From: JANRKT01 sp033763355
Lineage (GTDB): Bacteria > Bacteroidota > Bacteroidia > Chitinophagales > Chitinophagaceae
DNA: 42,832 nt
NCBI GenBank assembly: GCA_033763355.1
Contig: JANRKT010000233.1
Span: 1-42,832 of the forward strand
Direction: 5' to 3'
The position numbers were made by a program, and so were the translations under genes. Under the pieces are notes generated by a model. That model had not been told where the DNA came from. It saw only the letters and a program-made list of their open reading frames with translations, and ran no database searches. This document shows, piece after piece, positions 16,949 to 24,591 of this stretch. The first letter of the stretch is position 1; every line of letters begins with the position of its first letter.

Positions 16949-17115
16949 ATGGTATGGCCCCTGACACACTAATCGGCCTTACTATTTAACTAAGGTTTAG
17001 TAGAAAACCAGCCGCTGTTTATCAGCCATTCAAAGCTTAACTATACTCCTGAACCCTGCTTCCCGGGCCTAATGTAAATTTTTAAACAGGAATTGTGAAA
17101 TTTCCATTTCTGCAT

Positions 17116-17123
17116 TATCTTAG
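17116..17123 (+). promoter_or_regulatory. -7-like element of the yqgE promoter
   Basis: TATCTTAG (six of eight matches to TAnnTTTG) ends five bases before the ATG at 17129, with a TTGTG 18-19 bases upstream in the -33 place. If used, the mRNA would be close to leaderless. Confidence 0.3.
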
Positions 17124-17128
17124 GAATA

Positions 17129-17680
17129 ATGGAAGCACTTGGCCCCGGTAAATTACTGATAGCAGAACCTTTTCTTAAAGACCCCAACTTTATGAGAACG
17201 GTAGTTTTGTTGTGCGAACACCAAACCGAAGGGAGTTTTGGTTTTGTACTGAATCGTGATTTTAACCGCACCATAGATGAACTGGTACCCGACCTTGAGG
17301 GAATAAAGCTACCTGTGCATTATGGAGGGCCGGTGCAAATGGATACCCTGCATTTCCTGCACCAGTACCCCGATAAAATACCCGGCAGTTACCAGGTTAC
17401 TGAAGGCGTATATTGGGGAGGGGATTTTGAAATTGCAATCGGCCTTTTACGCAACAAAGAAATTGATATCAATAAAATTCGTTTTTACATTGGTTACTCC
17501 GGCTGGAGCGGCGGGCAGCTTGATGATGAAATGAAAGAGAAAAGCTGGCTTACTACAGATGCCAGCCGTAAACTCATATTTCACCGACGTATTGATGAAA
17601 TATGGAAAGACTCTCTCAGGCAATTGGGCGGGGAATACGAGATGATGATCAACTTCCCGACTGACCCGCAACTGAATTAA
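17129..17680 (+). CDS. YqgE/AlgH family protein
   Basis: 183 residues, the usual length for this family of small soluble proteins of uncertain function (AlgH was named from alginate regulation in Pseudomonas). The pattern is clear: GKLLIAEPFLKDPNFMRTVV at the start, HQTEGSFGFVLNR, VHYGGPVQMDTLHFLH, and FYIGYSGWSGGQLDDEM. No signal peptide or membrane helix is present. Its 3' end overlaps the convergent MFS gene by four bases. Confidence 0.92.
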   Translation: MEALGPGKLLIAEPFLKDPNFMRTVVLLCEHQTEGSFGFVLNRDFNRTIDELVPDLEGIKLPVHYGGPVQMDTLHFLHQYPDKIPGSYQVTEGVYWGGDFEIAIGLLRNKEIDINKIRFYIGYSGWSGGQLDDEMKEKSWLTTDASRKLIFHRRIDEIWKDSLRQLGGEYEMMINFPTDPQLN

Positions 17681-18819
17681 CTTCTTTCCTCCTTTACTTT
17701 ACCCGACAAAACAAATATTACAAGCCCTAACAGCAATACCAAACCCAGCGCTATTCTCAACCCGGTTTCATGTGCAATAAAACCTATTACCGGCGGGCCT
17801 ATTAAAAACCCTGTAAACCCAACGGTACTTACAGCGGCAAGGGCCACGCTTGCAGGCATGGTTTTGTTTCTTCCGGCAAGGCTGTAAACAATAGGAATAA
17901 TAGTAGCCACACCAAAACCAACCAAACCAAAACCGGCAATTACAGCAAACTGTTGCTGCACGCCCAATGCCAATACCAGCCCGCCTGCTATCAGTAAACT
18001 GTCAGCCATGAGTACTTTTTTATTTCCCGCCCAATGAATGATCTTGTCACCCACCAGCCTTCCGAAGGCCATCATAAAAGTAAAAGCAGTATAGCCTGTT
18101 GTACTTACCTTACTGTTGTCATTCATTACCTGGCGGTAGTATAAGGAGCTCCAGTCCGCCATTGCACCTTCGCACAAGGTGCAACAGAAACAAATGGCGC
18201 CCAGCAACAGCAATGCCTTATCAGGCCAAGCAAACAACTGCTGGTTTTTTGATGCCGTATGGTCTTTTTTAATAAGAAATGAAAACATCATCAGCGCAAT
18301 AAAGGCCGCAACAGCAGCTATATACATCAGGTGTGCAGTTGTTGTCATTTCCCTTTTCATCATCCATCCGCCTGCTACCGCACCTGCCATTGCCCCAACG
18401 CTCCACATGCCATGAAAAGAAGACATCAAAGGGCGTTGATAAATTTTTTCAACATCCAGCGCCTGTGTATTCATGGATATGTTCAGCATGTCGCCAAAAA
18501 AACCAAAGAAAAAAAGTATTACCCCCAAAACAAAGCTGCTATTACTGAGCGCTATCCCCAGCAGCAGGGAAGCATATGCCAATGCCGAAATAAAAGTAAT
18601 GAACCGGCTGCCCAGTTTTGCCACCCACCATCCTGCAAACGGCAATGCTATAAAAGAACCAACCGGCAATAAAAAAAGAATGGCCCCCAGTTCCGCCTCG
18701 TTTAAATTGAAGCGGTCTTTAATGGTGGGGATACGTGAAGCCCATGAAGCAAAAATAAAACCGCAGATAAAGAAGTATGCCCCAACTGCTATGCGATGTA
18801 TTTTTTTTCCCTGTGCCAT
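17677..18819 (-). CDS. Major facilitator superfamily transporter, YbjJ-like
   Basis: 380 residues with about twelve hydrophobic segments. The first loop, ASWASRIPTIKDRFNLNEAE, is a pattern shared with the YbjJ-like branch of the MFS; the GWWVAKLGSRF segment fits the MFS loop between helices 2 and 3, and SSFHGMWSVGAMAGA fits helix 5. The substrate cannot be told. It converges on yqgE and lies beyond the hairpin that follows atpC. A TTACTTTG sequence (one mismatch to TAnnTTTG) lies about 20 bp upstream of its start. Confidence 0.82.
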   Translation of the reverse strand: MAQGKKIHRIAVGAYFFICGFIFASWASRIPTIKDRFNLNEAELGAILFLLPVGSFIALPFAGWWVAKLGSRFITFISALAYASLLLGIALSNSSFVLGVILFFFGFFGDMLNISMNTQALDVEKIYQRPLMSSFHGMWSVGAMAGAVAGGWMMKREMTTTAHLMYIAAVAAFIALMMFSFLIKKDHTASKNQQLFAWPDKALLLLGAICFCCTLCEGAMADWSSLYYRQVMNDNSKVSTTGYTAFTFMMAFGRLVGDKIIHWAGNKKVLMADSLLIAGGLVLALGVQQQFAVIAGFGLVGFGVATIIPIVYSLAGRNKTMPASVALAAVSTVGFTGFLIGPPVIGFIAHETGLRIALGLVLLLGLVIFVLSGKVKEERS

Positions 18820-18839
18820 GCTAATTAACCTGCAAAGTA

Positions 18840-18868
18840 AAATGCCCCCATGTTATCTGAGGGCATTT
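18840..18868 (-). terminator. Hairpin terminator of the atpD-atpC operon
   Basis: AAATGCCC (18840-18847) and GGGCATTT (18861-18868) form a perfect 8-bp stem with a 13-base loop, 33 bp past the atpC stop. In the minus direction the stem ends in TTTTAC, a weak T-tract. It also lies just upstream of the MFS promoter region, so it insulates the two units. Confidence 0.6.
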
Positions 18869-18901
18869 AAATTAATATGGTAAAGAAATTATTGAAATCA
18901 G

Positions 18902-19159
18902 TTATTCTTCTTTTGCACCTTCCGCCAGCACAGTTACTTTATTGTTCAGCACTTCAATAAAACCGCTGCTGATGGTATAGCTGCTTGTTTCTTTAGCACT
19001 TTTATCATGGAGCACTTTTACAGTTCCTTTTCCCAAAGCGCTTACCAGCGGTGCATGTTTATCCAGCACTTCAAACGAACCGGTTATACCGGGCAATTGC
19101 AGCCCGTAAACATCGCCGCTGAACAATTTTTTTTCGGGAGTCAATATCTCTAATTCCAT
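18902..19159 (-). CDS. atpC: ATP synthase epsilon subunit (short form)
   Basis: 85 residues from the ATG at 19159 (MELEILTPEKKLFSGDVYGL). The frame stays open upstream to 19216, but those 19 extra codons are encoded partly by a GC-rich dispersed repeat (19161-19180), so the shorter start is preferred. The segment LPGITGSFEVLDKHAPLVSALGKG is the conserved core of the epsilon beta-sandwich. The protein stops after that domain and lacks the C-terminal helical pair of the E. coli subunit, as is usual for Bacteroidota. Epsilon belongs to the F1 central stalk. It pairs with atpD as a two-gene unit. Confidence 0.93.
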   Translation of the reverse strand: MELEILTPEKKLFSGDVYGLQLPGITGSFEVLDKHAPLVSALGKGTVKVLHDKSAKETSSYTISSGFIEVLNNKVTVLAEGAKEE

Positions 19160-19160
19160 A

Positions 19161-19180
19161 CCCCTAACCCCTAAAGGGGG
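19161..19180. repeat. GC-rich dispersed repeat upstream of atpC (copy 5)
   Basis: CCCCTAACCCCTAAAGGGGG abuts the atpC start codon. A related copy in the opposite orientation sits at 19292-19315, next to the atpD stop, so the spacer between the two genes is bounded by inverted copies. It may form a hairpin close to the atpC ribosome-binding region. Confidence 0.7.
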
Positions 19181-19291
19181 ATTTTTTATTACCAACCCGC
19201 CTGCTAACAGGTCCAAAGAAGGTTGAGTAGGTTATTCAATTATTTTTAATAAAGAACAGCTTCAAATTAATCCTGATGTTGCCTTTTTATT

Positions 19292-19315
19292 CCCTCCTTT
19301 GGAGGGTTAGGGAGG
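19292..19315. repeat. GC-rich dispersed repeat downstream of atpD (copy 6)
   Basis: On the minus strand it reads CCTCCCTAACCCTCCAAAGG followed by AGGG, beginning four bases after the atpD stop. It contains the inner palindrome CCCTCCTTTGGAGGG (19292-19306), seven-base arms around one central base. No T-run follows, so it is not an obvious terminator. Confidence 0.7.
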
Positions 19316-19319
19316 CTGA

Positions 19320-20819
19320 TTATCCCTTAGCTGCCGCCAGCAATTTCTTGCCTTTTTCTATCGCATCATCAATAGTACCTACCAGGTTAAACGCCGCTTC
19401 GGGATATTCATCCACCTCGCCATCCATAATCATATTAAACCCTTTGATGGTGTCTTCAATACTTACAAACACACCCTTTAAACCGGTAAAGGCTTCTGCC
19501 ACGTGGAAGGGCTGACTGAGGAAACGCTGTACTTTCCTTGCACGCTGCACTGTCATCTTATCATCTTCACTCAATTCATCCATACCGAGAATGGCAATGA
19601 TATCCTGTAATTCTTTATAACGCTGTAAAATCAATTTAACCCTGTTGGCACAATTGTAATGCTCATGCCCCACAATTAACGGGGTAAGAATCCTTGAAGT
19701 AGAATCCAGCGGATCAACAGCAGGATAAATACCCAGATCGGCAATCTTACGGCTCAATACTGTTGTGGCATCAAGGTGTGCAAATGTTGTTGCTGGAGCA
19801 GGGTCAGTTAAATCATCCGCAGGTACATACACCGCCTGAACGGATGTAATAGAACCATTCTTGGTTGATGTGATACGCTCCTGCATGATGCCCATTTCAG
19901 TAGCCAGTGTTGGCTGGTAACCCACTGCTGAAGGCATACGGCCAAGCAGCGCTGATACTTCAGAACCCGCCTGTGTAAACCTGAAGATATTATCTACGAA
20001 AAACAGGATGTCTTTACCTCTTCCTTTTCCATCTCCGTCACGGAAATATTCTGCAATAGTTAAACCGCTTAATGCCACACGTGCACGGGCGCCGGGAGGT
20101 TCATTCATTTGGCCAAAAACAAATGTTGCCCTTGAGTCTTTCAAGCCTTCCATATCCACTTTATCCAAGTCCCACCCGCCTTCTTCCATGCTGTGCTTAA
20201 AAGCGTCGCCGTATTTCATAATGCCTGCTTCAATCATTTCACGCAGCAGGTCATTTCCTTCACGTGTCCTTTCGCCCACCCCTGCAAATACTGAAAGGCC
20301 ACCGTAACCTTTTGCAATATTATTAATGAGTTCCTGTATCAATACTGTTTTGCCCACACCGGCGCCACCGAACAAACCAATCTTACCGCCTTTTGCATAA
20401 GGCTCTATCAGATCAATTACTTTAATACCGGTAAATAATACTTCAGACGCAGTGCTGAGGTTTTCAAAAGCAGGAGGCATGGCATGAATGGGGCGGCCGC
20501 CCACTTTGCTTACCTGCGGCAGTCCGTCAATGGCATCGCCGGTTACATTAAATAAACGGCCATTGATTTCTTCACCAACAGGCATGGCTATTGCTATTCC
20601 TGTATCTGTTACGGGAGTTCCCCTTACGAGGCCTTCAGTACCATCCATTGCTATGCAGCGAACACTATCTTCTCCAAGGTGCTGCTGAACTTCCAGAACT
20701 AACTTATCACCATTCTCTCTTCTTATCTCCAAAGCATTATAAATCTCGGGCAACTGGCCCTCAAATTGCACGTCAACTACCGCACCGATAATTTGTTTTA
20801 CTTTACCCTGTTTGGCCAT
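19320..20819 (-). CDS. atpD: ATP synthase F1 beta subunit
   Basis: 499 residues. The catalytic subunit of F1, making ATP on the cytoplasmic face. The N-terminal barrel (GKVKQIIGAVVDVQFEGQLP), the P-loop GLFGGAGVGKTVLIQELI, AGVGERTREGNDL, the catalytic loop with FFVDNIFRFTQAGSEVSALL, and the C-terminal LGMDELSEDDK segment are all canonical. The alpha, gamma and other subunits are not here; a separate atpD-atpC unit is a known Bacteroidota arrangement. The gene has its own promoter immediately upstream. Confidence 0.97.
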   Translation of the reverse strand: MAKQGKVKQIIGAVVDVQFEGQLPEIYNALEIRRENGDKLVLEVQQHLGEDSVRCIAMDGTEGLVRGTPVTDTGIAIAMPVGEEINGRLFNVTGDAIDGLPQVSKVGGRPIHAMPPAFENLSTASEVLFTGIKVIDLIEPYAKGGKIGLFGGAGVGKTVLIQELINNIAKGYGGLSVFAGVGERTREGNDLLREMIEAGIMKYGDAFKHSMEEGGWDLDKVDMEGLKDSRATFVFGQMNEPPGARARVALSGLTIAEYFRDGDGKGRGKDILFFVDNIFRFTQAGSEVSALLGRMPSAVGYQPTLATEMGIMQERITSTKNGSITSVQAVYVPADDLTDPAPATTFAHLDATTVLSRKIADLGIYPAVDPLDSTSRILTPLIVGHEHYNCANRVKLILQRYKELQDIIAILGMDELSEDDKMTVQRARKVQRFLSQPFHVAEAFTGLKGVFVSIEDTIKGFNMIMDGEVDEYPEAAFNLVGTIDDAIEKGKKLLAAAKG

Positions 20820-20857
20820 ATGAAAGTATTATTTAAAGTGAGGTTTGATTAGTGGCG

Positions 20858-20865
20858 CAAAGGTA
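20858..20865 (-). promoter_or_regulatory. -7 element of the atpD promoter
   Basis: The minus strand reads TACCTTTG, a perfect TAnnTTTG, 38 bp before the atpD ATG. The 19-bp spacer upstream consists largely of two runs of C (minus strand, 5 and 7 bases, 20867-20879). The -33 region has no clear TTTG (it reads TTTCAC). Confidence 0.55.
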
Positions 20866-21250
20866 AGGGGGCGGGGGGGAAATGTGAAATGAAAAATAAA
20901 GAATTCCGTAGTTAAAATAAGTGTGTGAAAAAGTTTGCCAACCCCTGCTGCTGCATATAAAAGCCCGTTATGAATGCATTATCAATTTGATAAAAAGCGG
21001 ACTTAGAAATTCCTTTTATTTACCGGTTAGTTTGTAAGTCCGGAAGTTATATCCAATCCACAAATATTTGTTAAGTCGCTGCCATTCCGGTTTGCCAAAT
21101 TGCAAAACCAGCAGCAAGGCAATACTTTTACAACTCTGTATCATATAACAACTTTCATCAACAAACTATTTCACACATACCCGACTTCTACCTGAACCTT
21201 ATTTTATCATTCAGAATTTTCAATTAACCAGACTCTTCAGCATTACCGGA
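20866..21250. other. Divergent atpD-PAP2 noncoding region with a hairpin
   Basis: About 400 bases without a convincing gene. The one clear structure is an inverted repeat with perfect 8-bp arms, CGGACTTA (20998-21005) and TAAGTCCG (21035-21042), around a 29-base loop. No T-run follows on either strand, so it may be a protein site, a small RNA stem, or chance. No tRNA fold was seen. Confidence 0.35.
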
Positions 21251-21280
21251 ATTTTTCGGGGCTTTGCCCTATTTCTGCTG

Positions 21281-22051
21281 GTGCATATTTCCATATCCCC
21301 TTGTAAAGGGCAAACGGACAGTATGTTAAAAGAAAAAAGTTATTCCGGTTCATTAGCCGATACCGGGAGAATCCGGATTATGCAGGCTAAAAATGCCCTT
21401 CCGGTTAAATCATTAATTCTTCCGGCAGCGATGATATCTTTCGGGGCAATTTCTTTAAACAATAAAGGCCTAAAAACCATTAACCATAAAATAAGAGAAG
21501 AGTTATGGATTGAGGAACCTCATAAAAAAGCTGGTGTTGATAATTTTCTTCAGTTCTCGCCTGCCATTGCTGTTTATGCCCTGAATATTGCAGGGGTAAA
21601 AGGCAAGAACAATTTACGCGACAGAACAATGATTTATACACTTTCCAATCTTATTATGTCATCTTCTGTTTTTGCGCTTAAAAGGATAACACATGAACAA
21701 AGGCCTGATGGCTCTGATTACTTATCTTTTCCGTCAGGACATACTGCCACGGCTTTTGCAGCAGCGGAATTCATGAGGCAGGAATACAAAGATGTTTCCC
21801 CGTGGTATGGTATTGCGGGTTATGCGGCTGCTTCAGCAACGGGATATTTAAGAATGTACAATAACAAACACTGGCTGGGTGATGTGGTGGCGGGTGCGGG
21901 AATCGGGATACTCTCCACACGTGCCGCCTACTGGCTTTATCCTGCTATTAAAAGAAAATTATTTCATGATAAACCGGTCAATTCCATGCTGATGCCTTAT
22001 TACCAGCCCGGAAAAGGGGCGGGTCTTTCGTTTGTAATGAAACTTCAGTAA
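21281..22051 (+). CDS. PAP2-family membrane-associated phosphatase
   Basis: 256 residues from the GTG at 21281. The three-part acid-phosphatase signature is intact: KRITHEQRP, then FPSGHTATAF, then RMYNNKHWLGDVVAG with the catalytic histidine and aspartate. Such enzymes dephosphorylate lipid pyrophosphates or phosphatidic acid on the outer side of the membrane. The annotated start is doubtful. The frame is open upstream to 21149 and encodes FRGFALFLLVHISISPCKGQ, a good signal peptide, but with no ATG, GTG or TTG in front of it; an ATT at 21251 is in the right place. The gene converges on the VOC gene. Confidence 0.85.
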   Translation: MHISISPCKGQTDSMLKEKSYSGSLADTGRIRIMQAKNALPVKSLILPAAMISFGAISLNNKGLKTINHKIREELWIEEPHKKAGVDNFLQFSPAIAVYALNIAGVKGKNNLRDRTMIYTLSNLIMSSSVFALKRITHEQRPDGSDYLSFPSGHTATAFAAAEFMRQEYKDVSPWYGIAGYAAASATGYLRMYNNKHWLGDVVAGAGIGILSTRAAYWLYPAIKRKLFHDKPVNSMLMPYYQPGKGAGLSFVMKLQ

Positions 22052-22089
22052 TAATTGTTCCGGCAGGAGTTACATGCGCCAAAAGGAGT

Positions 22090-22545
22090 TTAATCTTTCG
22101 CATCATTAATCTCTATCCAGTACCCGTCGGGGTCCCTCATCCAGAATTGCGTTACACCATCCACACGCCTGGTAAACTTGCCCGTTTCACCTGCTACATT
22201 CTCATAAGCAATATTGAGCTTTTGCAGTTTGACGATAAACTCTTCAACAGAAGGTACGCTGAAACAGATATGGTTGTTCTTGAAATAATTTTTAGGCTCT
22301 CTGGCGCCTTCAATTAAATGCAAGTGGCTTACCGGCCCCACTCTGTACCAGATGTGTTTGCCATCGTGAAAAGGTTCGGGAATGGTATCAAGGCCAATTA
22401 CATTACTGTAAAAATCCCCGCTCTTTTTAATGTCAACCACAAAAATTGCAATATGGTTGAGTATTGCTTTAGTTTTTTGCGCAAAAACATTGTTGCTGCA
22501 TATTGGTGCGCAGAACAAAAGGCAAATAACCGTTGACTTTTTCAT
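22090..22545 (-). CDS. Exported VOC-superfamily (glyoxalase-like) protein
   Basis: 151 residues. A signal peptide is evident (MKKSTVICLLFCAPICSNNV, ending FAQ near residue 23), so the protein is predicted to be periplasmic, unlike most glyoxalase-fold enzymes. The VOC fold repeats are seen in LNHIAIFVVDIKKSGDFYSN (H31), HLHLIEG, NHICFSVPSVEEF, and the closing WMRDPDGYWIEIND, which supply the usual His/Glu metal ligands. The reaction cannot be told. It begins nine bases after the APC permease, so they form one transcript. Confidence 0.82.
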   Translation of the reverse strand: MKKSTVICLLFCAPICSNNVFAQKTKAILNHIAIFVVDIKKSGDFYSNVIGLDTIPEPFHDGKHIWYRVGPVSHLHLIEGAREPKNYFKNNHICFSVPSVEEFIVKLQKLNIAYENVAGETGKFTRRVDGVTQFWMRDPDGYWIEINDAKD

Positions 22546-22554
22546 GTTCGCATT

Positions 22555-23943
22555 TTAAGTTGATTTGCTTTTCTTAAACCAGTAATACATGGGCACGGCG
22601 GTAAACATCAGCGCCATTCCAATTCCTGCTTCCCGTGGCCTTGAAAAAATGGTATTAAAAAACAATGCTGCACTGAACAAAATTACTACAGCAGGCACAA
22701 CCGGATAACCCCATACCTTATAAGGCCTTGGTGTTTCAGGCATTTTCTTCCTCAATATAAAAACACCCAATGCAGTGGCGCCATAAAAAACAAATACAGC
22801 AAAGATGATCATATCAGTCAGCTGGTCGAATGTGCCTGACAATACCAGCATACAGGCCCAGATACCCTGTAGTAAAAGCGAGTTAACAGGAACCTGTTTG
22901 TTATTGAGTTTTGCAACAGGCTTAAAAAACATACCTTCTTTTGCCATGGCATAATACATCCTGCAGCTTACCAGTATGGTTGCATGCGTGCAACTGAGCG
23001 TAGTGACCATAATAAGGGCGGAAATAAGCAGTGCCCCGTTATTGCCGCCAAATACCCTTATGGCTTCCACTGCAGCAATTTTATTTCCTGAATAGTGGAT
23101 TTCCTCAAGCGTTTGTACAGGTAAAAGGGAAAGGTAAATGCTGTTAACCAAAAGGTACAGGGCAATGACTGCAAAAATGCCGGTTGCAATACCCACTGGT
23201 AAGTTGCGTTGTGCATTTTTTATTTCACCACCTATATACCCCACAGATGCCCAACCCTGGTAAGCCCAGAAAGCAGCAAGCATAGCAGTAAACACCGCAC
23301 TGAAGCCAACCTGTTTTGAAGAGCTGGCCTGCATACTGAAAACCCTGCTCCAATCTGAAGAGCTGCTGGCTGCCCCTAAAACAATAATGGAAACAATACC
23401 AATAAGTACCAGCACCAGTATGCCCATACTGAACCATGCACCTGTATTAACACCACGTGAATTAATAATGGTGAGCAATACAATAAGGATGATAGCAGTA
23501 AGCTTGACATTAAAATCTGCAAAAGGATAAAAAATACCAGCTATATTAAAATCATTCAGCGAGGAAAAAACTACAGGCAACTGAACCATGTTGTGCAATG
23601 AGTGTGCAAACAAATAAGCCAGCGAAGAAATGGCGGCCGTTTGTATAATGGTAAAAACCGACCAGCCGAAAAGAAAGGCAAAGAATTTATTGTATATCTT
23701 TTTATAGTAAACATAATCACCGCCTGTATCGGCAAGCAGCCCCGCCACTTCAGCATAACTTAAAGCGCCAAATAAACTGATGATACCCCCAAGCACCCAA
23801 CAGATGAGCACCCAGCCTGAAGAATGAAGCTCAGCGGCCATCGGCGCCACTTTCTTATACACACCTGAACCCAGTATGTTACCTATTACCATTACGATAA
23901 CCATACTTAATCCCAAAGAACGGTTGAGCTGTTGTGAACCCAT
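22555..23943 (-). CDS. APC-superfamily amino acid permease
   Basis: 462 residues with about twelve membrane helices. The first helix has the broken-helix motif IGNILGSGVYKKVAPMA, the glycine-rich substrate site of APC transporters, and the segment SYAEVAGLLADTGGDYVYYKK follows, typical of the LAT/APC amino acid families. The substrate is not identifiable. It is cotranscribed with the exported VOC protein, and divergent from the monooxygenase gene across a spacer with a small hairpin (24003-24026). Confidence 0.88.
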   Translation of the reverse strand: MGSQQLNRSLGLSMVIVMVIGNILGSGVYKKVAPMAAELHSSGWVLICWVLGGIISLFGALSYAEVAGLLADTGGDYVYYKKIYNKFFAFLFGWSVFTIIQTAAISSLAYLFAHSLHNMVQLPVVFSSLNDFNIAGIFYPFADFNVKLTAIILIVLLTIINSRGVNTGAWFSMGILVLVLIGIVSIIVLGAASSSSDWSRVFSMQASSSKQVGFSAVFTAMLAAFWAYQGWASVGYIGGEIKNAQRNLPVGIATGIFAVIALYLLVNSIYLSLLPVQTLEEIHYSGNKIAAVEAIRVFGGNNGALLISALIMVTTLSCTHATILVSCRMYYAMAKEGMFFKPVAKLNNKQVPVNSLLLQGIWACMLVLSGTFDQLTDMIIFAVFVFYGATALGVFILRKKMPETPRPYKVWGYPVVPAVVILFSAALFFNTIFSRPREAGIGMALMFTAVPMYYWFKKSKST

Positions 23944-24002
23944 TTTAAGTTTATAGTATCAGACAATTTACGTCAAAGTTTTTTCCCGACACCGTAAATC
24001 CA

Positions 24003-24026
24003 TTTCCTGATTTTAAAAACAGGAAA
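24003..24026. other. Hairpin in the APC-monooxygenase divergent region
   Basis: TTTCCTG (24003-24009) and CAGGAAA (24020-24026) form a perfect 7-bp stem with a 10-base A/T-rich loop. It lies between two divergent genes, about 60 bp from the APC start and 40 bp from the monooxygenase start, so a regulator-binding site is possible. It is not in a terminator position. Confidence 0.35.
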
Positions 24027-24065
24027 CAAAAAATGACAGTTTTTTTGCAGTAAACTTACAAAAGC

Positions 24066-24395
24066 ATGACCACCCCATTCGTAGCCATTAATTACATCAG
24101 CTGTAAAAATGATTACCGCGAAAGATTTGAATTTCTTTTCTCCACCCGTGCACATGCCATTGACCGCATCCCCGGGTTTATCCGCATGGAAGTACTGAAA
24201 CCTGAAGACCATTCAGACAACTATCTTATCATGAGCCATTGGGAAAACGAAGATGCATTTAAAGGATGGATGAAATCACCCGAATTTATTGAAGGCCATA
24301 AACGCGGCTTTGCAGATGTGGCCGAAGCGAGGCAAAAAGGACTGGAACCTCCCATGACATCTGTGTTTAAAACTTACAAAGTACTGACCCGGTAA
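24066..24395 (+). CDS. IsdG/HmoA-like haem-degrading monooxygenase (ABM domain)
   Basis: 109 residues, one ABM ferredoxin-like domain. The residues expected for IsdG-type haem cleavage are all in place: N9 (VAINYISCK), W68 (FKGWMKSPEF) and H78 (IEGHKRG), at almost the same numbers as the Asn/Trp/His triad of IsdG. That makes haem degradation with iron release more likely than an antibiotic-biosynthesis role. No signal peptide is present. It is followed 22 bp later by a tiny membrane protein. No haem transporter is nearby, so function rests on the triad alone. Confidence 0.82.
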   Translation: MTTPFVAINYISCKNDYRERFEFLFSTRAHAIDRIPGFIRMEVLKPEDHSDNYLIMSHWENEDAFKGWMKSPEFIEGHKRGFADVAEARQKGLEPPMTSVFKTYKVLTR

Positions 24396-24417
24396 AATTT
24401 AATCACCAGCTTTTGTT

Positions 24418-24546
24418 ATGAACGAAGCTTCAAACAAATGGAAGAAATGGCTTAAGCGCCTGGGATGGGCCGGCTTTTTATTCTTCCTAATCAAAGGGCT
24501 GATATGGCTTGCATTGATATGGTGGGCGGGGAAATCGGTGCTCTGA
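24418..24546 (+). CDS. 42-residue single-pass membrane protein
   Basis: The ATG at 24418 opens a frame of 42 codons ending in TGA at 24544-24546. The protein starts MNEASNKWKKWLKRLGWAG, a basic amphipathic segment, followed by a hydrophobic helix (FLFFLIKGLIWLALIWWAG). A positive N-terminus and a single helix suggest an inner-membrane protein with the N-terminus inside. It lies 22 bp downstream of the monooxygenase gene on the same strand and is probably cotranscribed. Function unknown. Base composition fits a coding frame, and the basic-then-hydrophobic pattern is unlikely by chance. Confidence 0.65.
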   Translation: MNEASNKWKKWLKRLGWAGFLFFLIKGLIWLALIWWAGKSVL

Positions 24547-24591
24547 AAAATTATCCTTCGTTATTCAATCTGCGCTTGAACAAACTTGCTT

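Noticed and set aside
19160..19216. Longer atpC start giving 19 extra residues
   Set aside because: The extension is encoded partly by a dispersed repeat and does not resemble any epsilon subunit; the ATG at 19159 gives the standard start.
20820..21250. A tRNA or known riboswitch in the atpD-PAP2 spacer
   Set aside because: No cloverleaf with a T-loop GTTCRA and matching acceptor stem was found, and no known riboswitch core was recognised.
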